From assembly GCF_000687475.1 (NCBI RefSeq), contig NC_057318.1, positions 1,674,001-1,738,000 of the forward strand: 64,000 nucleotides of DNA, in the 5' to 3' direction. The position numbers were made by a program, and so were the translations under genes. The notes beneath the pieces are model-generated. The model did not search any database. It saw nothing but the letters and a program-made list of their open reading frames with translations, and had not been told where the DNA came from. Position 1 is the stretch's first letter; each line of letters begins with the position of its first letter. Positions 49,631-60,494 of the stretch are shown in pieces. This DNA is from Ustilaginoidea virens. Lineage: Eukaryota > Ascomycota > Sordariomycetes > Hypocreales > Clavicipitaceae.

Positions 49631-52600
49631 ATAGCTACTAATACCGACTTAGGAAACCCGGCAAACTTCTAACTGCTAGGCAGTAAAAACTAGTTTAAAT
49701 GGATCTCGATTATTAAGAAGTTCGCTATTAATGAAAATATCTGGGCCTATATCAACCCTTCTGTGCAAGATAGGCCTACCTTATAATAGCCTGTTGAGCC
49801 TACTGCTTCTACTATCAAGCCTTATACTTCCTCTATCCTTAATCTTGATAATTCTGATTTTACTAGGTTGCAGTATATAACGAATGTCTATAGGACTGCC
49901 CTATAGGATTATAAGGATAAGAAAAAGGCTCTCGTTAATATCTAACGCTAGGTTATCGCAACTATAGGCAACTACTACGATACTATAAGCCAGGAGAATA
50001 ATATTGCCGTATAGCTATACCTATTAAAATAACGCTTGCAGCCTACCACTTAGGATTATGAAAAAGATATCCGCTAGCGCTATACAGCTGTACTGCGAAG
50101 TCCTAATAGGACTAAAATATCTAGTTGGATTACTTCCTATAAGAAAGTCCTTGCAGAAGCTATTAATATCAACCTACTAGATATATAAGGATTCCGACTA
50201 ACCTAGGATTTTATTAATGCTATAGAATCTATTGAACTAGCCTTTTCTAATTATTAGAAGAATAGAATTAAGGAAAAGCAATATAATAATAAAGAAGGAT
50301 AGGAAAAAAAGATACCCGATGGTTATTATATCAGTAATTTATTTAAGCAAGAGTTTGCTACACAATAAAGAGTATAAGGTGCCTTTACTTCTTTCCAGGA
50401 TATAGATACCAATAAAAATCAACAAAATAATCAATAAAAAACAATTGATATTACCAAGCCTAAACAACTATACGTTTGTAGCCTTTTTTATCGCTAGGAG
50501 GATTATTATGTTTTAAATTAGCAAAAGGCGCCCAAGGATTGGAAGCCTAATACCACTATACTTAATAAAATCCAATCTAAGTTTTTATCTAATCAGCGCT
50601 TTAAGGATATAGTTATTAAAGTATTACAAGTGAAAGGAATCACGATTAATCCTATTGTGTTATAACTACCCTTTCCTTCTATATCACTAGGAAGTGCGTT
50701 TACTAGCAAGGATAGTAATACGTTACACAACCTTATGCAACCCGAACCGACTATATCGTCAACAACTATTATTAGCCTATAGGCAAGCCTATAGGCATCT
50801 CTATCTATTACCAGCCTATAGGCATCCCTATCTATTACCAGCCTATAGGCATCTCTCTCGATTATACCCTATCCACTTAAAGATTCCTGGATACTAGATA
50901 GTGGTTTTAATACCTATATCACTAATAATAAAGATTGGTTATTAGATTACGTTTTAAATATCGAACCGGAAATAGTATTTACTAGTGAATCTAATCCCTC
51001 TATATTAGGATATAGAAGAGTGCGATTAAATACTAATAAAGGCATCTTCGAGCTACTATATGTAGTATATATACCGACGTTTTATACTAATGTGGCAAGC
51101 CTGGAGCGATTTATGCGTGCGAATTACTATTGGAACTCACAGACTGGCTGGATTACACACAATAAGGACTGTTTATTTTATACCAACCGGATGTTTGGCC
51201 AGCAGGTTATAGAGTATAGCGAAGTCGCTGTTGCTACTGCCACTACTACTACTACTACTGGGGATATTATAGTATCTTACCTTTCTGACGATATTACGGT
51301 ATCTTGCCCTTCTATATCTACTACCTCTGCGGATACTATGTCTCCTTTATTTATTATTAGTAGGGAAGACCCTACTATACCGGATAAAAATATGTCTCTA
51401 TTAATTAATAATTCTGCGGCTATATAATTCATACTATTTCATCCCACTCAACCTACTATAGCACCCGCTATAGCAGTGGCTATCTCGAAGGATACCTATA
51501 ATGCGTCTGCCTTAGAAGCTACGGCTACGATATAGCATAAGCGACTAGGCTACCCTAATAAGGAAGCCTTAGAAAGGATAGTCCAGTCGACTACCGGCGC
51601 TAAAATTAAGGGATTACTTACTATTGATTGTGAGCAGTACTTACTATCTAAGGCCACTAGGATTATCAGCCGGCAGCCCTATTTACCTAGCCTAAGACCT
51701 TTCTAGCGGATATATATTGACATATTTATACTGGACTAAGCTTATAATGGTGCTATTGCAGTATTATTATTACGGGATGACGGTACTAAATTTATCTTCT
51801 ATTATCCTTTATATTCTAAGACTTAATTAGAAATCCTAGGAAAGCTAGCAGACCTTAATAATTATTTATAGCGCTAGTAGAACCTTGCTATCTCTATTGT
51901 TTATCGCGATAATAACCCTGCTTTCTAGCAATAATACTATAATTGGAAGATATCCTTAGGTATAGAGGATAAAGTCACAGCGCTTTATACCTCAGTATAA
52001 AATAGCCCAGCTGAACGCTTGGGGGGTATTATAGGGACTAAAGCTAAGACCTTACGATTAGCTGCTAACCTACCTAAAGATCTATGGCCGGAGCTGTAGA
52101 AAGCCGCAACCTTCTTATATAATCGCACACCACAATAAGGCCTTTAGTAGATTATACTATATTAACGACTTCATTCCTAGCTAGCTAATAACGCTAGGGA
52201 TACCCAATATACTAACCCTAGGCCTTCTATATTATTCCTTAAGGCTTACGGTTGTAAGGCTTATCCATTAATAATAACAGCGTTAAAAAGCACTAATCGA
52301 CGAGAATTAAAGCTAGCACTATACGCTAAGATAGGATATTTAGTAGGTTACGATTCTATTAATATCTACTGTGTGTGGATTCCTAACCCTTATGAAGTAC
52401 GATGAATTCGCGATATTACCTTTGATGAAAATAGTTACTATAATGGTAAATCCGCCGCTATACTATAACGACTTGAAATATAATTACCACAACATATTGA
52501 CAATGCATTTAAGTATGAAGATATAGACGAGCTCTATATATCTCACCCTTCTACTACTATTATACCTATTCCTACTACCCAGCCTTCTATGCCTAGCCTA

Positions 52601-53059
52601 ACCTTACCTTCGACTTTTATACCCACTAGTAAATAAGCTGTTCCTAGTAAACAATAACATCTTATAGTCTAGCTACCTACCCTAGCTTCTATATATCCTT
52701 CTGAAGTAAGTGCTGAGACTAGTTCTATACTACGAAGGTTAGCTAGGCTGGCTAGTAAGAATGCTTCTAGTACGGCTTTTATTAGCAGTTATTTTCTAGG
52801 CACTAAGGAACGCCTACACCGATTATCCCTACCGCCTAAACCAAGGTTTTAGAAAGACCTAAAAGGTTACTATTTTAAACCAGAATTTAAAGAGGCCGCA
52901 AAGAGCGAATTCTATAATAACTAGAATAAAAGAACCTTTAAGCCTACCTAACTATCAGACCTTCCTAATAATTATAAGCCTATACCACTTATGTGGGTGT
53001 TTAAATATAAGTATGATAAATACGGCTTTCTTACTAAATTTAAAGCCCGAATTTGTATG
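49631..53059 (+). pseudogene. Cop-2c gag, protease, integrase and RT N-terminal relic
   Basis: Gag begins at an ATA replacing the ATG kept in Cop-2a. PIYY repeats lie at 50770-50850, protease near 50890 (LDSGF region), an open stretch at 51020-51427, GAG-pre-integrase near 51530 and integrase about 51650-52400. The start of reverse transcriptase is at 52830-53059. Cop-3 cuts it inside ARICVRSNL, and it resumes at 58308. Many TAG stops at Gln positions. Confidence 0.85.
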
Positions 53060-53817
53060 TGTTAAAATCCTATAGTAGCCTACTAGGCTGCTAGCCTTAT
53101 GCCTTACTGGCCTACTAACCTTCTGGCCCTTATACCGCCTCTTGGACTTACGGTAGTCTTACCAACCTTAGGCCTTTGCCTTTTACCTTAGGATTTTCAG
53201 TAGATTATTTACTGTATATCAAGTAAGGTAGGCCTTATTAAAAAAGGTGTGGCATTGCTAAATTAGCGTGGTTGCCTACTAGTGTGGTGGCGGCCTACTA
53301 GTGTGGTGGCGGCCTACTAGTGTGGTGGCTAGTCTATTAGTGTGGTGGGTAGTCACTAGCGTGGTGGCTAGTTACTAGTGTGGTGACTAGTTACTAGTGC
53401 GGTGGTTAGGGTGGTTGGAAAGGCTGGATATAGTGGGGCTGCTGACGTATTATATACGTGGCATAGCGAGTTTTACGGGGAGCTTTCTTACTGGCTACCT
53501 TGGATGCCTGGGCCCACCCCTCCTTCGTGTATATATAGGATAGCTTTTCCCCTTCTTTCTAGATAGTAGAAGGGTAGCACAATCGAGTCTGTTAATGCAC
53601 TATATGCCTCTTAACTTCTTACCTTCCCTGCGTTTTCTGGTTATCTTATATTTGCCTTGCCTTTACACTTGCTCTGCTTTATAGCACTTGTATAGTCTTA
53701 GGACTTGGTGAAAAATCTAGTATTATACTAAGATTAGTTCACAGGTCACAGACAGTCTCGTGCTATCTAGCTAGCTAGTAAGGCTCTGCTTTTATAGTGA
53801 CCTTGAGAATTGCAATA
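53060..53817 (+). repeat. 5' LTR of Cop-3
   Basis: 758 bp, TGTTAAAATCC to AATTGCAATA. Contains an array of CTACTAGTGTGGTGG-like units (about 53273-53410) upstream of a TATA element GTGTATATATAGG near 53528. Confidence 0.95.
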
Positions 53818-53832
53818 GGTTATGAGCCCGGG
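53818..53832 (+). promoter_or_regulatory. Primer-binding site of Cop-3
   Basis: GGTTATGAGCCCGGG directly follows the LTR and is complementary to the anticodon stem-loop of fungal initiator tRNA-Met (GGGCTCATAACC). The known precedent is Drosophila copia, primed by a tRNA-iMet fragment cleaved in the anticodon loop. Confidence 0.8.
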
Positions 53833-54532
53833 TTTTACTTCTTTGTTTTTACCCTACCTCTTTTATGTTCACCCTTTGGTCTCTCTTGCTTATTAGTACT
53901 ATTAATATAGCTATCCTTTAGTATCCTTGGCTTACCCTTATCACCTTTGGCTTACCCTTTATTACCTACGGCATTACCCTGCGGCAATTAACGGCGTACC
54001 CCTACGGCAACTTACGGCGTAACCTCACGGCATTTTTAGCGTAACCTTACGTTATTTTCGGAGTAACCTACGGCACCTACGGATTTTATAGTGTGATATC
54101 TATCACACTATACCACTGTATAACATCTTTACACCTAGTGCACGACACCTACTGCACTATACGGCACCTGTTATACTCTTCCACTTATAGCACTTTTGGT
54201 ACGGCACTTACGGCACCTTTTATATTACGGCACCTATAGCACCTACGGCACCTACGGCACCTACGGCACTTACGGCACCTTTATATTACGGCACCACATA
54301 AGCACCTTATATACTAACGCTATATTCTGGACTTGCACAACGCCTACGGCATCTGTGCTTTTATACTGAGACCTACCGCTATATTCTGCGGTTACCTTTT
54401 ATAGTAGGCTACTAGCCACTATATTTACTAGCTGTCTAGCTAGTTACTCGACTATTTTGCCAGCTATTTAGCTGGTTATTTATCTGTTCCTACAGCTATT
54501 GGCACCATTTTTAACGACTTTTAACCACTATA
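53833..54532 (+). other. Cop-3 leader with ACGGC-rich short repeats
   Basis: 700-bp untranslated leader. From about 53965 to 54300 it is full of CTACGGCAC-type 9-mers, densest at 54225-54290. No coding frame is supported. Confidence 0.8.
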
Positions 54533-57442
54533 ATGGCACAGTCTAGGCCTTCCACTTATAAGGCCACTTTGGATTCCAACTCTAAAGCTGATCTTACTGC
54601 ACGACTACAGCTAGATATGGACTATATAAAGTCCCAGATGAATACCCTAACTACCCTTATACAAGGCTTAGTTAGTAGGCAAAATAGTAACGTTCCTACT
54701 ATTACAATTAGCAAGGAACTAGTAGAGGCTACTAGCCCTACTATCTCCGGTCCTACTAATATGAATAGTAAGGACCCTGTAGAGGCTACTAGCCCTACTA
54801 TCCAACCTTCTGCTATTACGACTAGCAAGGACCCTGTAGAGGCTATTAGCCCTACTATCCAACCTTCTGCTATTACGACTAGCAAGGACCCTGTAGAGGC
54901 TACTAGCCCTACTACTATTAATGCCGCTTCTACTAATAACAGCAAGAATAATTCTACTAATAATAGGAAAAAGAAGCAGCAAAAGAAGAAGGAACAGGAC
55001 TCTAATAATAGCAGCAAACAGCAAAATATCGAGTCCTTTATTATAGGCAATTATAATACCCAGGATACTAATATATCCTATTCCTCTTCTTCTACCACTA
55101 TATCCACTGATATAAGCTATAGTGCTAAATCAGGCGGTAGGACCCCTAAGGATGCCCTCCTTTACGATACAGGCTCTACTTATCATATTGTAAATGATAA
55201 GAAGTATTTTACCACTTTTCACCATTTTGAGAAGGATGATAAGCCGGTAATTACTACTGGTGGTAGCCCTATTTCCCCTACTGGTTGGGGCACAGCACGA
55301 TTTACTGTGCTACAGGGCGTTAATCCCACCAAATGGGGTATTATAGAGCTCAAGAATGCACTATATATTCCTACCTTGGATATTAACATTATTAGCGGTG
55401 TAAAGCACTATGCCGCTAAAGGGGTACTAATTAGAAATCAGCTTTGGTCAGCAAGCCGTAAATGCATCGGCATTTTTAAATTTGAAAAATACGGCTTTTT
55501 CCTTCTACAGAAAGGAATAGACACATCACTACTGCATCAACCTTGCAGCCATTATACTATTACTAATAGTATATCAGTAGAAGTCTCCAGCCCTACTAAC
55601 CCTGCTGATTATAGTAATCCTGAGGATACTACTATTACCCCCGTTCCTACTACTGCGACTAGTAAGGAACCTGTAGAGGCTACTAGCCCTACTACTAACC
55701 AGCCCGCTACCATAACTAGCGAAGATCCTGTAGAGGCTACCAGCCCTACTACTAACTCTCCCGCTATTACGACTAGCGAAAATCCCGCTATTACGACTAG
55801 CGAAAATCCTGTAGTGGCTACTAGCCCTACTCCTGCCCTTATAGCAGATGATACAGAATATCAGAAGCTATTACAATTAGCCGGCATTTGGCATATACGG
55901 CTAGGGCATATAGGTATTCAGCTACTTAAAAAGACCTGTGCTAATACCTACCTGGTTTACCCTTTAAAGAAGAAGAATATTACTAGAACAACCTTTATTA
56001 CCTTTATCTACCAAAATGAAGGTATAGGCCCTATTTCTAGTGGCCTAGAAGGGGACTTTCACAGAGGGCAAAATATAGGTTCAGAGGGGGTATCTAGCAG
56101 AGAACCTGCTATTTTACTGGATGACCTAGAAAGCATTCCTGACCCTACTAACTCTACTAACCTTACTAGCATCACTAACACTAATGCTATACCGGATGAC
56201 CTGGAAAGCATGCCGGACCCTACTAACATTACTAATAATAATGTTATACTGGATGACCTTAAAAGCGTCCTTGGTATTATTAATATTAATACCACCCCTA
56301 CAATTCAGTCCCCGGCTACTATAAAGGATGACCTTATAGATATCCTTACTAGCCTTACTTCTGCCGACCTTGCTAGCCCTACTAGCCATACTGGCCCTGC
56401 TAGCCCTACCGGCCCTACCGACTTATTCCCTAATTATGATTTACACCACCTAATATGGGATTCCTGCTATAAAGCGAAGCGTAAGCTAGCTAAAAATGCT
56501 GATGGCACGCTAAATAGCTGGAAGGATATGCTACAAAGCCCTGAAAAAGACCCCTGGATAAAGGCCTTATTTAAGGAATTTGAGCAATTATTGGATACTA
56601 AAGTCTTCCAATTTATTCCTAAGTCTAGCGTTCCTACTAATAGGAAAATCATACGCAATAGGCCTGTTTTTCGGATTTTACAGGATACTAAACCTCAGTT
56701 TATTCCACTTCAACTAGGGGTTCTAGATGAATCTAGTGGAAAAGACTTTAGCCCTACTAAACAGAGCCTTTATCAGAGCCTTACTGGCACTATAATGTGG
56801 CTTATGATAATGACTAGGCCCGACCTAGCATTTCCTACGCAATACCTCTCTCGGTTCATGTCTAAGGCAACTAATGTGCATCTAAATGCTGCAAAAGGCA
56901 GCTTTAGCTACCTTAAAGGCGCTGAGAACCTAGCTATTTGCTTTAGTACTACTAAAAGCAACCAACAGCCTATTATAACCGCTTATTCTGATAGCGATTT
57001 TGCTGGCTGTAAAGAAACCGCTAAATCTACTGGAGGCTTTCTTACTACTATTAATAGTGGTCCTATTAGCTGGCGTTCTAAGCGAGCCTCTTTAGTAGTA
57101 CTATCTACTTTAGAAGCTGAATCCGATGCATTACTTGAGACTATCCGTGAAGTACAGTGGCTTTCTAACCTTTGTAAGGAGCTGGAAATTGATATTGTAC
57201 GCCCTATACCGCTATACTGCGATAACCAGGGCTCCATTTCGAATTCTAACGACCCTAATCAGCATGCTCGCACTAAGCATACGCTATTAAAATTCCGGTA
57301 TATTAGGGAGCAAGCCCAGCTAGGCTTGGTTAAAATTACCTACTTACCTACTAATAGTATGCCTGCTGACGGTCTTACGAAGCCACTGCCGGGCCCTAAA
57401 TTTACTAGGTTCCGCGAGTTACTAGGTCTTAGGGCCTGCTAA
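54533..57442 (+). CDS. Cop-3 truncated Gag-Pol polyprotein (969 aa), intact ORF
   Basis: Starts at an ATG with A at -3 and G at +4; ends at TAA. The usual copia polyprotein is longer (about 1300-1500 residues). Residues 1-55 are a short gag-like helix. Repeats of (K/E)DPVEATSPT type follow at about 65-130, then a Lys/Gln-rich basic stretch (about 145-165). The protease motif LLYDTGSTYH has Asp212. A second PVEATSPT block lies at about 380-440. GAG-pre-integrase begins WHIRLGH at 453. Then come LDDLESIPDPTN repeats, a reverse transcriptase finger fragment (from Asp673), and a jump to the connection (SLTGTIMWLMIMTRPDLAF). RNase H is complete: AYSDSDFAG (Asp820/822), STLEAES (Glu861), YCDNQGSI (Asp897), ADGLTKPL. 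No integrase DDE core, no YxDD, no zinc knuckle. Confidence 0.93.
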   Translation: MAQSRPSTYKATLDSNSKADLTARLQLDMDYIKSQMNTLTTLIQGLVSRQNSNVPTITISKELVEATSPTISGPTNMNSKDPVEATSPTIQPSAITTSKDPVEAISPTIQPSAITTSKDPVEATSPTTINAASTNNSKNNSTNNRKKKQQKKKEQDSNNSSKQQNIESFIIGNYNTQDTNISYSSSSTTISTDISYSAKSGGRTPKDALLYDTGSTYHIVNDKKYFTTFHHFEKDDKPVITTGGSPISPTGWGTARFTVLQGVNPTKWGIIELKNALYIPTLDINIISGVKHYAAKGVLIRNQLWSASRKCIGIFKFEKYGFFLLQKGIDTSLLHQPCSHYTITNSISVEVSSPTNPADYSNPEDTTITPVPTTATSKEPVEATSPTTNQPATITSEDPVEATSPTTNSPAITTSENPAITTSENPVVATSPTPALIADDTEYQKLLQLAGIWHIRLGHIGIQLLKKTCANTYLVYPLKKKNITRTTFITFIYQNEGIGPISSGLEGDFHRGQNIGSEGVSSREPAILLDDLESIPDPTNSTNLTSITNTNAIPDDLESMPDPTNITNNNVILDDLKSVLGIININTTPTIQSPATIKDDLIDILTSLTSADLASPTSHTGPASPTGPTDLFPNYDLHHLIWDSCYKAKRKLAKNADGTLNSWKDMLQSPEKDPWIKALFKEFEQLLDTKVFQFIPKSSVPTNRKIIRNRPVFRILQDTKPQFIPLQLGVLDESSGKDFSPTKQSLYQSLTGTIMWLMIMTRPDLAFPTQYLSRFMSKATNVHLNAAKGSFSYLKGAENLAICFSTTKSNQQPIITAYSDSDFAGCKETAKSTGGFLTTINSGPISWRSKRASLVVLSTLEAESDALLETIREVQWLSNLCKELEIDIVRPIPLYCDNQGSISNSNDPNQHARTKHTLLKFRYIREQAQLGLVKITYLPTNSMPADGLTKPLPGPKFTRFRELLGLRAC

Positions 57443-57563
57443 CTTATACTAACATATTTTTACTAAGGTTTTTCCTATGTTTTTCCTTAGCACTTTTTAC
57501 TGCATTTTCTTTCCCTATCCTTTATACGATTAGCTTGCTACTACAGTAGCTAATCAGAGGGGG
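57443..57563 (+). other. Cop-3 3' UTR and polypurine tract
   Basis: Short tail after the stop codon. AGAGGGGG at 57556-57563 lies flush against the 3' LTR and is the plus-strand primer tract. Confidence 0.85.
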
Positions 57564-58302
57564 TGTTAAAATCCTATAGTAGCCTACTAGGCTGCTAGCC
57601 TTATGCCTTACTGGCCTACTAACCTTCTGGCCCTTATACCGCCTCTTGGACTTACGGTAGTCTTACCAACCTTAGGCCTTTGCCTTTTACCTTAGGATTT
57701 TCAGTAGATTATTTACTGTATATCAAGTAAGGTAGGCCTTATTAAAAAAGGTGTGGCATTGCTAAATTAGCGTGGTTGCCTACTAGTGTGGTGGCGGCCT
57801 ACTAGTGTGGTGGCTAGTCTATTAGTGTGGTGGGTAGTCACTAGCGTGGTGGCTAGTTACTAGTGTGGTGACTAGTTACTAGTGCGGTGGTTAGGGTGGT
57901 TGGAAAGGCTGGATATAGTGGGGCTGCTGACGTATTATATACGTGGCATAGCGAGTTTTACGGGGAGCTTTCTTACTGGCTACCTTGGATGCCTGGGCCC
58001 ACCCCTCCTTCGTGTATATATAGGATAGCTTTTCCCCTTCTTTCTAGATAGTAGAAGGGTAGCACAATCGAGTCTGTTAATGCACTATATGCCTCTTAAC
58101 TTCTTACCTTCCCTGCGTTTTCTGGTTATCTTATATTTGCCTTGCCTTTACACTTGCTCTGCTTTATAGCACTTGTATAGTCTTAGGACTTGGTGAAAAA
58201 TCTAGTATTATACTAAGATTAGTTCACAGGTCACAGACAGTCTCGTGCTATCTAGCTAGCTAGTAAGGCTCTGCTTTTATAGTGACCTTGAGAATTGCAA
58301 TA
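57564..58302 (+). repeat. 3' LTR of Cop-3
   Basis: 739 bp, identical by eye to the 5' LTR apart from one fewer 19-bp unit (CGGCCTACTAGTGTGGTGG). Confidence 0.95.
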
Positions 58303-58307
58303 GTATG

Positions 58308-59255
58308 CGTAGTGATCTTTAACCTTATAGTGATAAAGAAACCTATGCTGCTATGCTAGCTGCCAAGTCCTTCCGAATTTTAATAGCTATTATGACAAAG
58401 TTCGACCTTAATACTATACAAATGGATACTATATCGGCATTTACTAACAGCCTATAGGACGAAGTCGTCTATATAGAATATCCGGATGGATTTAAAAGAT
58501 CTGGATGGGCACTATTACTATAGCGCGCCTTATATAGTCTTCGCAGGTCTCCTTACCTATAGTAACAAGAGCTTTTATCAACCCTTAAATCCCTCGACCT
58601 TACTCTTATTACAGAAGACCCTTGCATTATGATTACTACTACTGTAGTAGTCTTTTATTTTATGGATGATATAATAGTACTATTTCAACCAAAGAATCGT
58701 CCTAAAGTAGAATCCGTCGTTAATAAATTAAAAGCAGCCTATAAAATGAAGGACCTTGGTACTTTGAAATGGTTCTTAGGTATCCGAATTATACGGCATC
58801 GACTTATTAAGACCTAGATATTGCAAGACTCTTATATGGAAAAGCTTGCGCACGACTTCTTAAAAGGAAGAAATATTACACATAAAGACTATCCAATCCT
58901 AGAACAGCCTCTTAATAAATATACTGGTATTGCTACGGCACACGAGATATACTAGTACCAAAAGCTTATGGGCTCTATAAATTACCCAACTACTATGACC
59001 CGACCTGATACTGCTGTTGCAGTCTCCCGCCTTTTAGAACATCTATACAACCCTTCCCCTTACTATTATCTACTAGCAATAGGGGTCACAATATACCTCT
59101 ATATTACACGTTACTTAGCTATTTAATATACTGCCATACAACAACAACCAAATGATAATATCTAGCAGCAACCATCTACTAGAGAGCTATTAATATCTTC
59201 TAATGCTGCTTTTGCCGATGATAAAGAGACCCGGAAGTCTACCTAGGGCTCTTTT
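58308..59255 (+). pseudogene. Cop-2c reverse transcriptase relic, 3' part
   Basis: Resumes after Cop-3: DLNTIQMDTISAFTNS near 58400, active site FYFMDDIIVLF near 58660 intact, KWFLGIRIIRH near 58765, then the connection region to 59240. It ends inside the first RNase H motif (KETRKSTQGSF) at the junction with Gyp-4. Confidence 0.87.
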
Positions 59256-60340
59256 ACTAATCGCCTATTGAAGTATATTTAGTTTAAGGCAATATACTCT
59301 ATAAAAGCAGAATATTATATAGAATAATTCTAATAGTACTAATAGCGTTTCTATAGGTTCCCTAAAGAAATTATTAGCAACTAAGGGTCTAACTAAATAG
59401 GATAATTTTAAATTATATGTTATAATTTAATTAGGACTAAATAACTCCTTTCGATTATATATTACCTTTAGACCGATAGCAGTATAAAATAGATAAACTA
59501 AAAGGTCTAAGCTATCTTATATATTATAATCTCTTTTAACTAATATAACTAGCTAAAATACCTTATAGTATGCCAATTAGTATTAAATAACTAGATATTA
59601 ATAGTAATTGATTTTAGTCCTAATTGGCTCTTTAATGGATTTAATATTCTAATAATTATACTGCCTTTGGATATAATATTAAGTTTAATAACCCTAAAAG
59701 GGCGGGCCGCCTTATTTTTAGCTATCCTTTATAAGGGATAAAAAGTAGTTTAAGCCGCTATCGCCTTTATATAATAGTAATAGTAAGATGCAATTAACCG
59801 TTTATACTACTTAGTAAAATATTTTTAAGTCGGGGATTAGGTATAGCTTACCTTATATAATATTAAGATAAACCGGCCTTATAAAAAGCTTAATTAAATT
59901 TTAGTAAAGTATATAGTTATAGCTATACTATCTCTATTTAATATTCGACTTAATATCCTATAGGGTATTTACCTAGTTTTCTATATTAATCTAGTCGAAT
60001 AAGCGGTCTTTAATCTACTTTTAAGTTAAAAGCTAATTAATATATAACTTAATCCCTTATTTATACTACCTTAGGACTTTAATCGGCTATATAAGGAATA
60101 TAAAGTAAAAGAAATTTTAGCTATAAAGAATACTTAAGGTTAGGGGTAGAACTATAATATACTTATTAAATAGAAAGGATATAATTTACCTATATAAGAA
60201 CCCTTAGAGAACTTCTTAGAGATAGCGGTATAAAAGGCATTTAAAGCTAAATAGGGGGATATTTAGATATATAATAGACCTATATAGCCTTAAGAATAGA
60301 TTTTAAACCTATAACCTTAATATTGTCTAATAATATAAAA
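59256..60340 (+). pseudogene. Gyp-4 integrase and chromodomain relic
   Basis: Integrase core from DRLLKYISF near 59262 through PKEIISNQGSN near 59355 and a TDSSIK-like segment near 59475 (TDGQTE in relatives). Chromodomain EVEEILAIKNT at about 60094 to EPLENFLEIAV near 60220. A pyrimidine-rich stretch (60340-60480) follows. Confidence 0.8.
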
Positions 60341-60494
60341 AAAAAACTAATCCTTTTCTTTTTTAGTAAAGTAATCTAGTAAGTTTTAGCATTTATTTTT
60401 TATTTCTTAGTAATTTTAGCCTTATTTTTATATTCTTAATTCCTATTGCTTTTACTATTTTTACTTTTATCGGTATTCCTTTACCCTTCTATAG

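Larger units (their letters stand above)
53060..58302 (+). mobile_element. Cop-3: young, structurally intact, non-autonomous copia element
   Basis: 5.24 kb with LTRs at 53060-53817 and 57564-58302 and a perfect GTATG duplication (53055-53059 and 58303-58307). By eye the LTRs are identical except that the 5' LTR has one extra 19-bp unit. It has an initiator tRNA-Met half primer site, a long leader, one uninterrupted 969-codon ORF and a GAGGGGG polypurine tract. It shows no RIP damage, although everything around it does. It is the last insertion of the right branch. It lacks integrase catalytic core and the reverse transcriptase active site, so it must borrow both. Confidence 0.95.
48189..59255 (+). 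mobile_element. Cop-2c: copia copy inside Gyp-4, 3' end deleted
   Basis: 5' LTR 48189-48753 (565 bp), primer site GTTATGAGCCCGG at 48754-48766, gag to reverse transcriptase to 53059, interrupted by Cop-3, then 58308-59255 to the start of RNase H. The rest of RNase H and the 3' LTR are absent, and Gyp-4 integrase follows directly at 59256. Target sequence at the left is AACGA; no right duplication remains. Confidence 0.88.
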
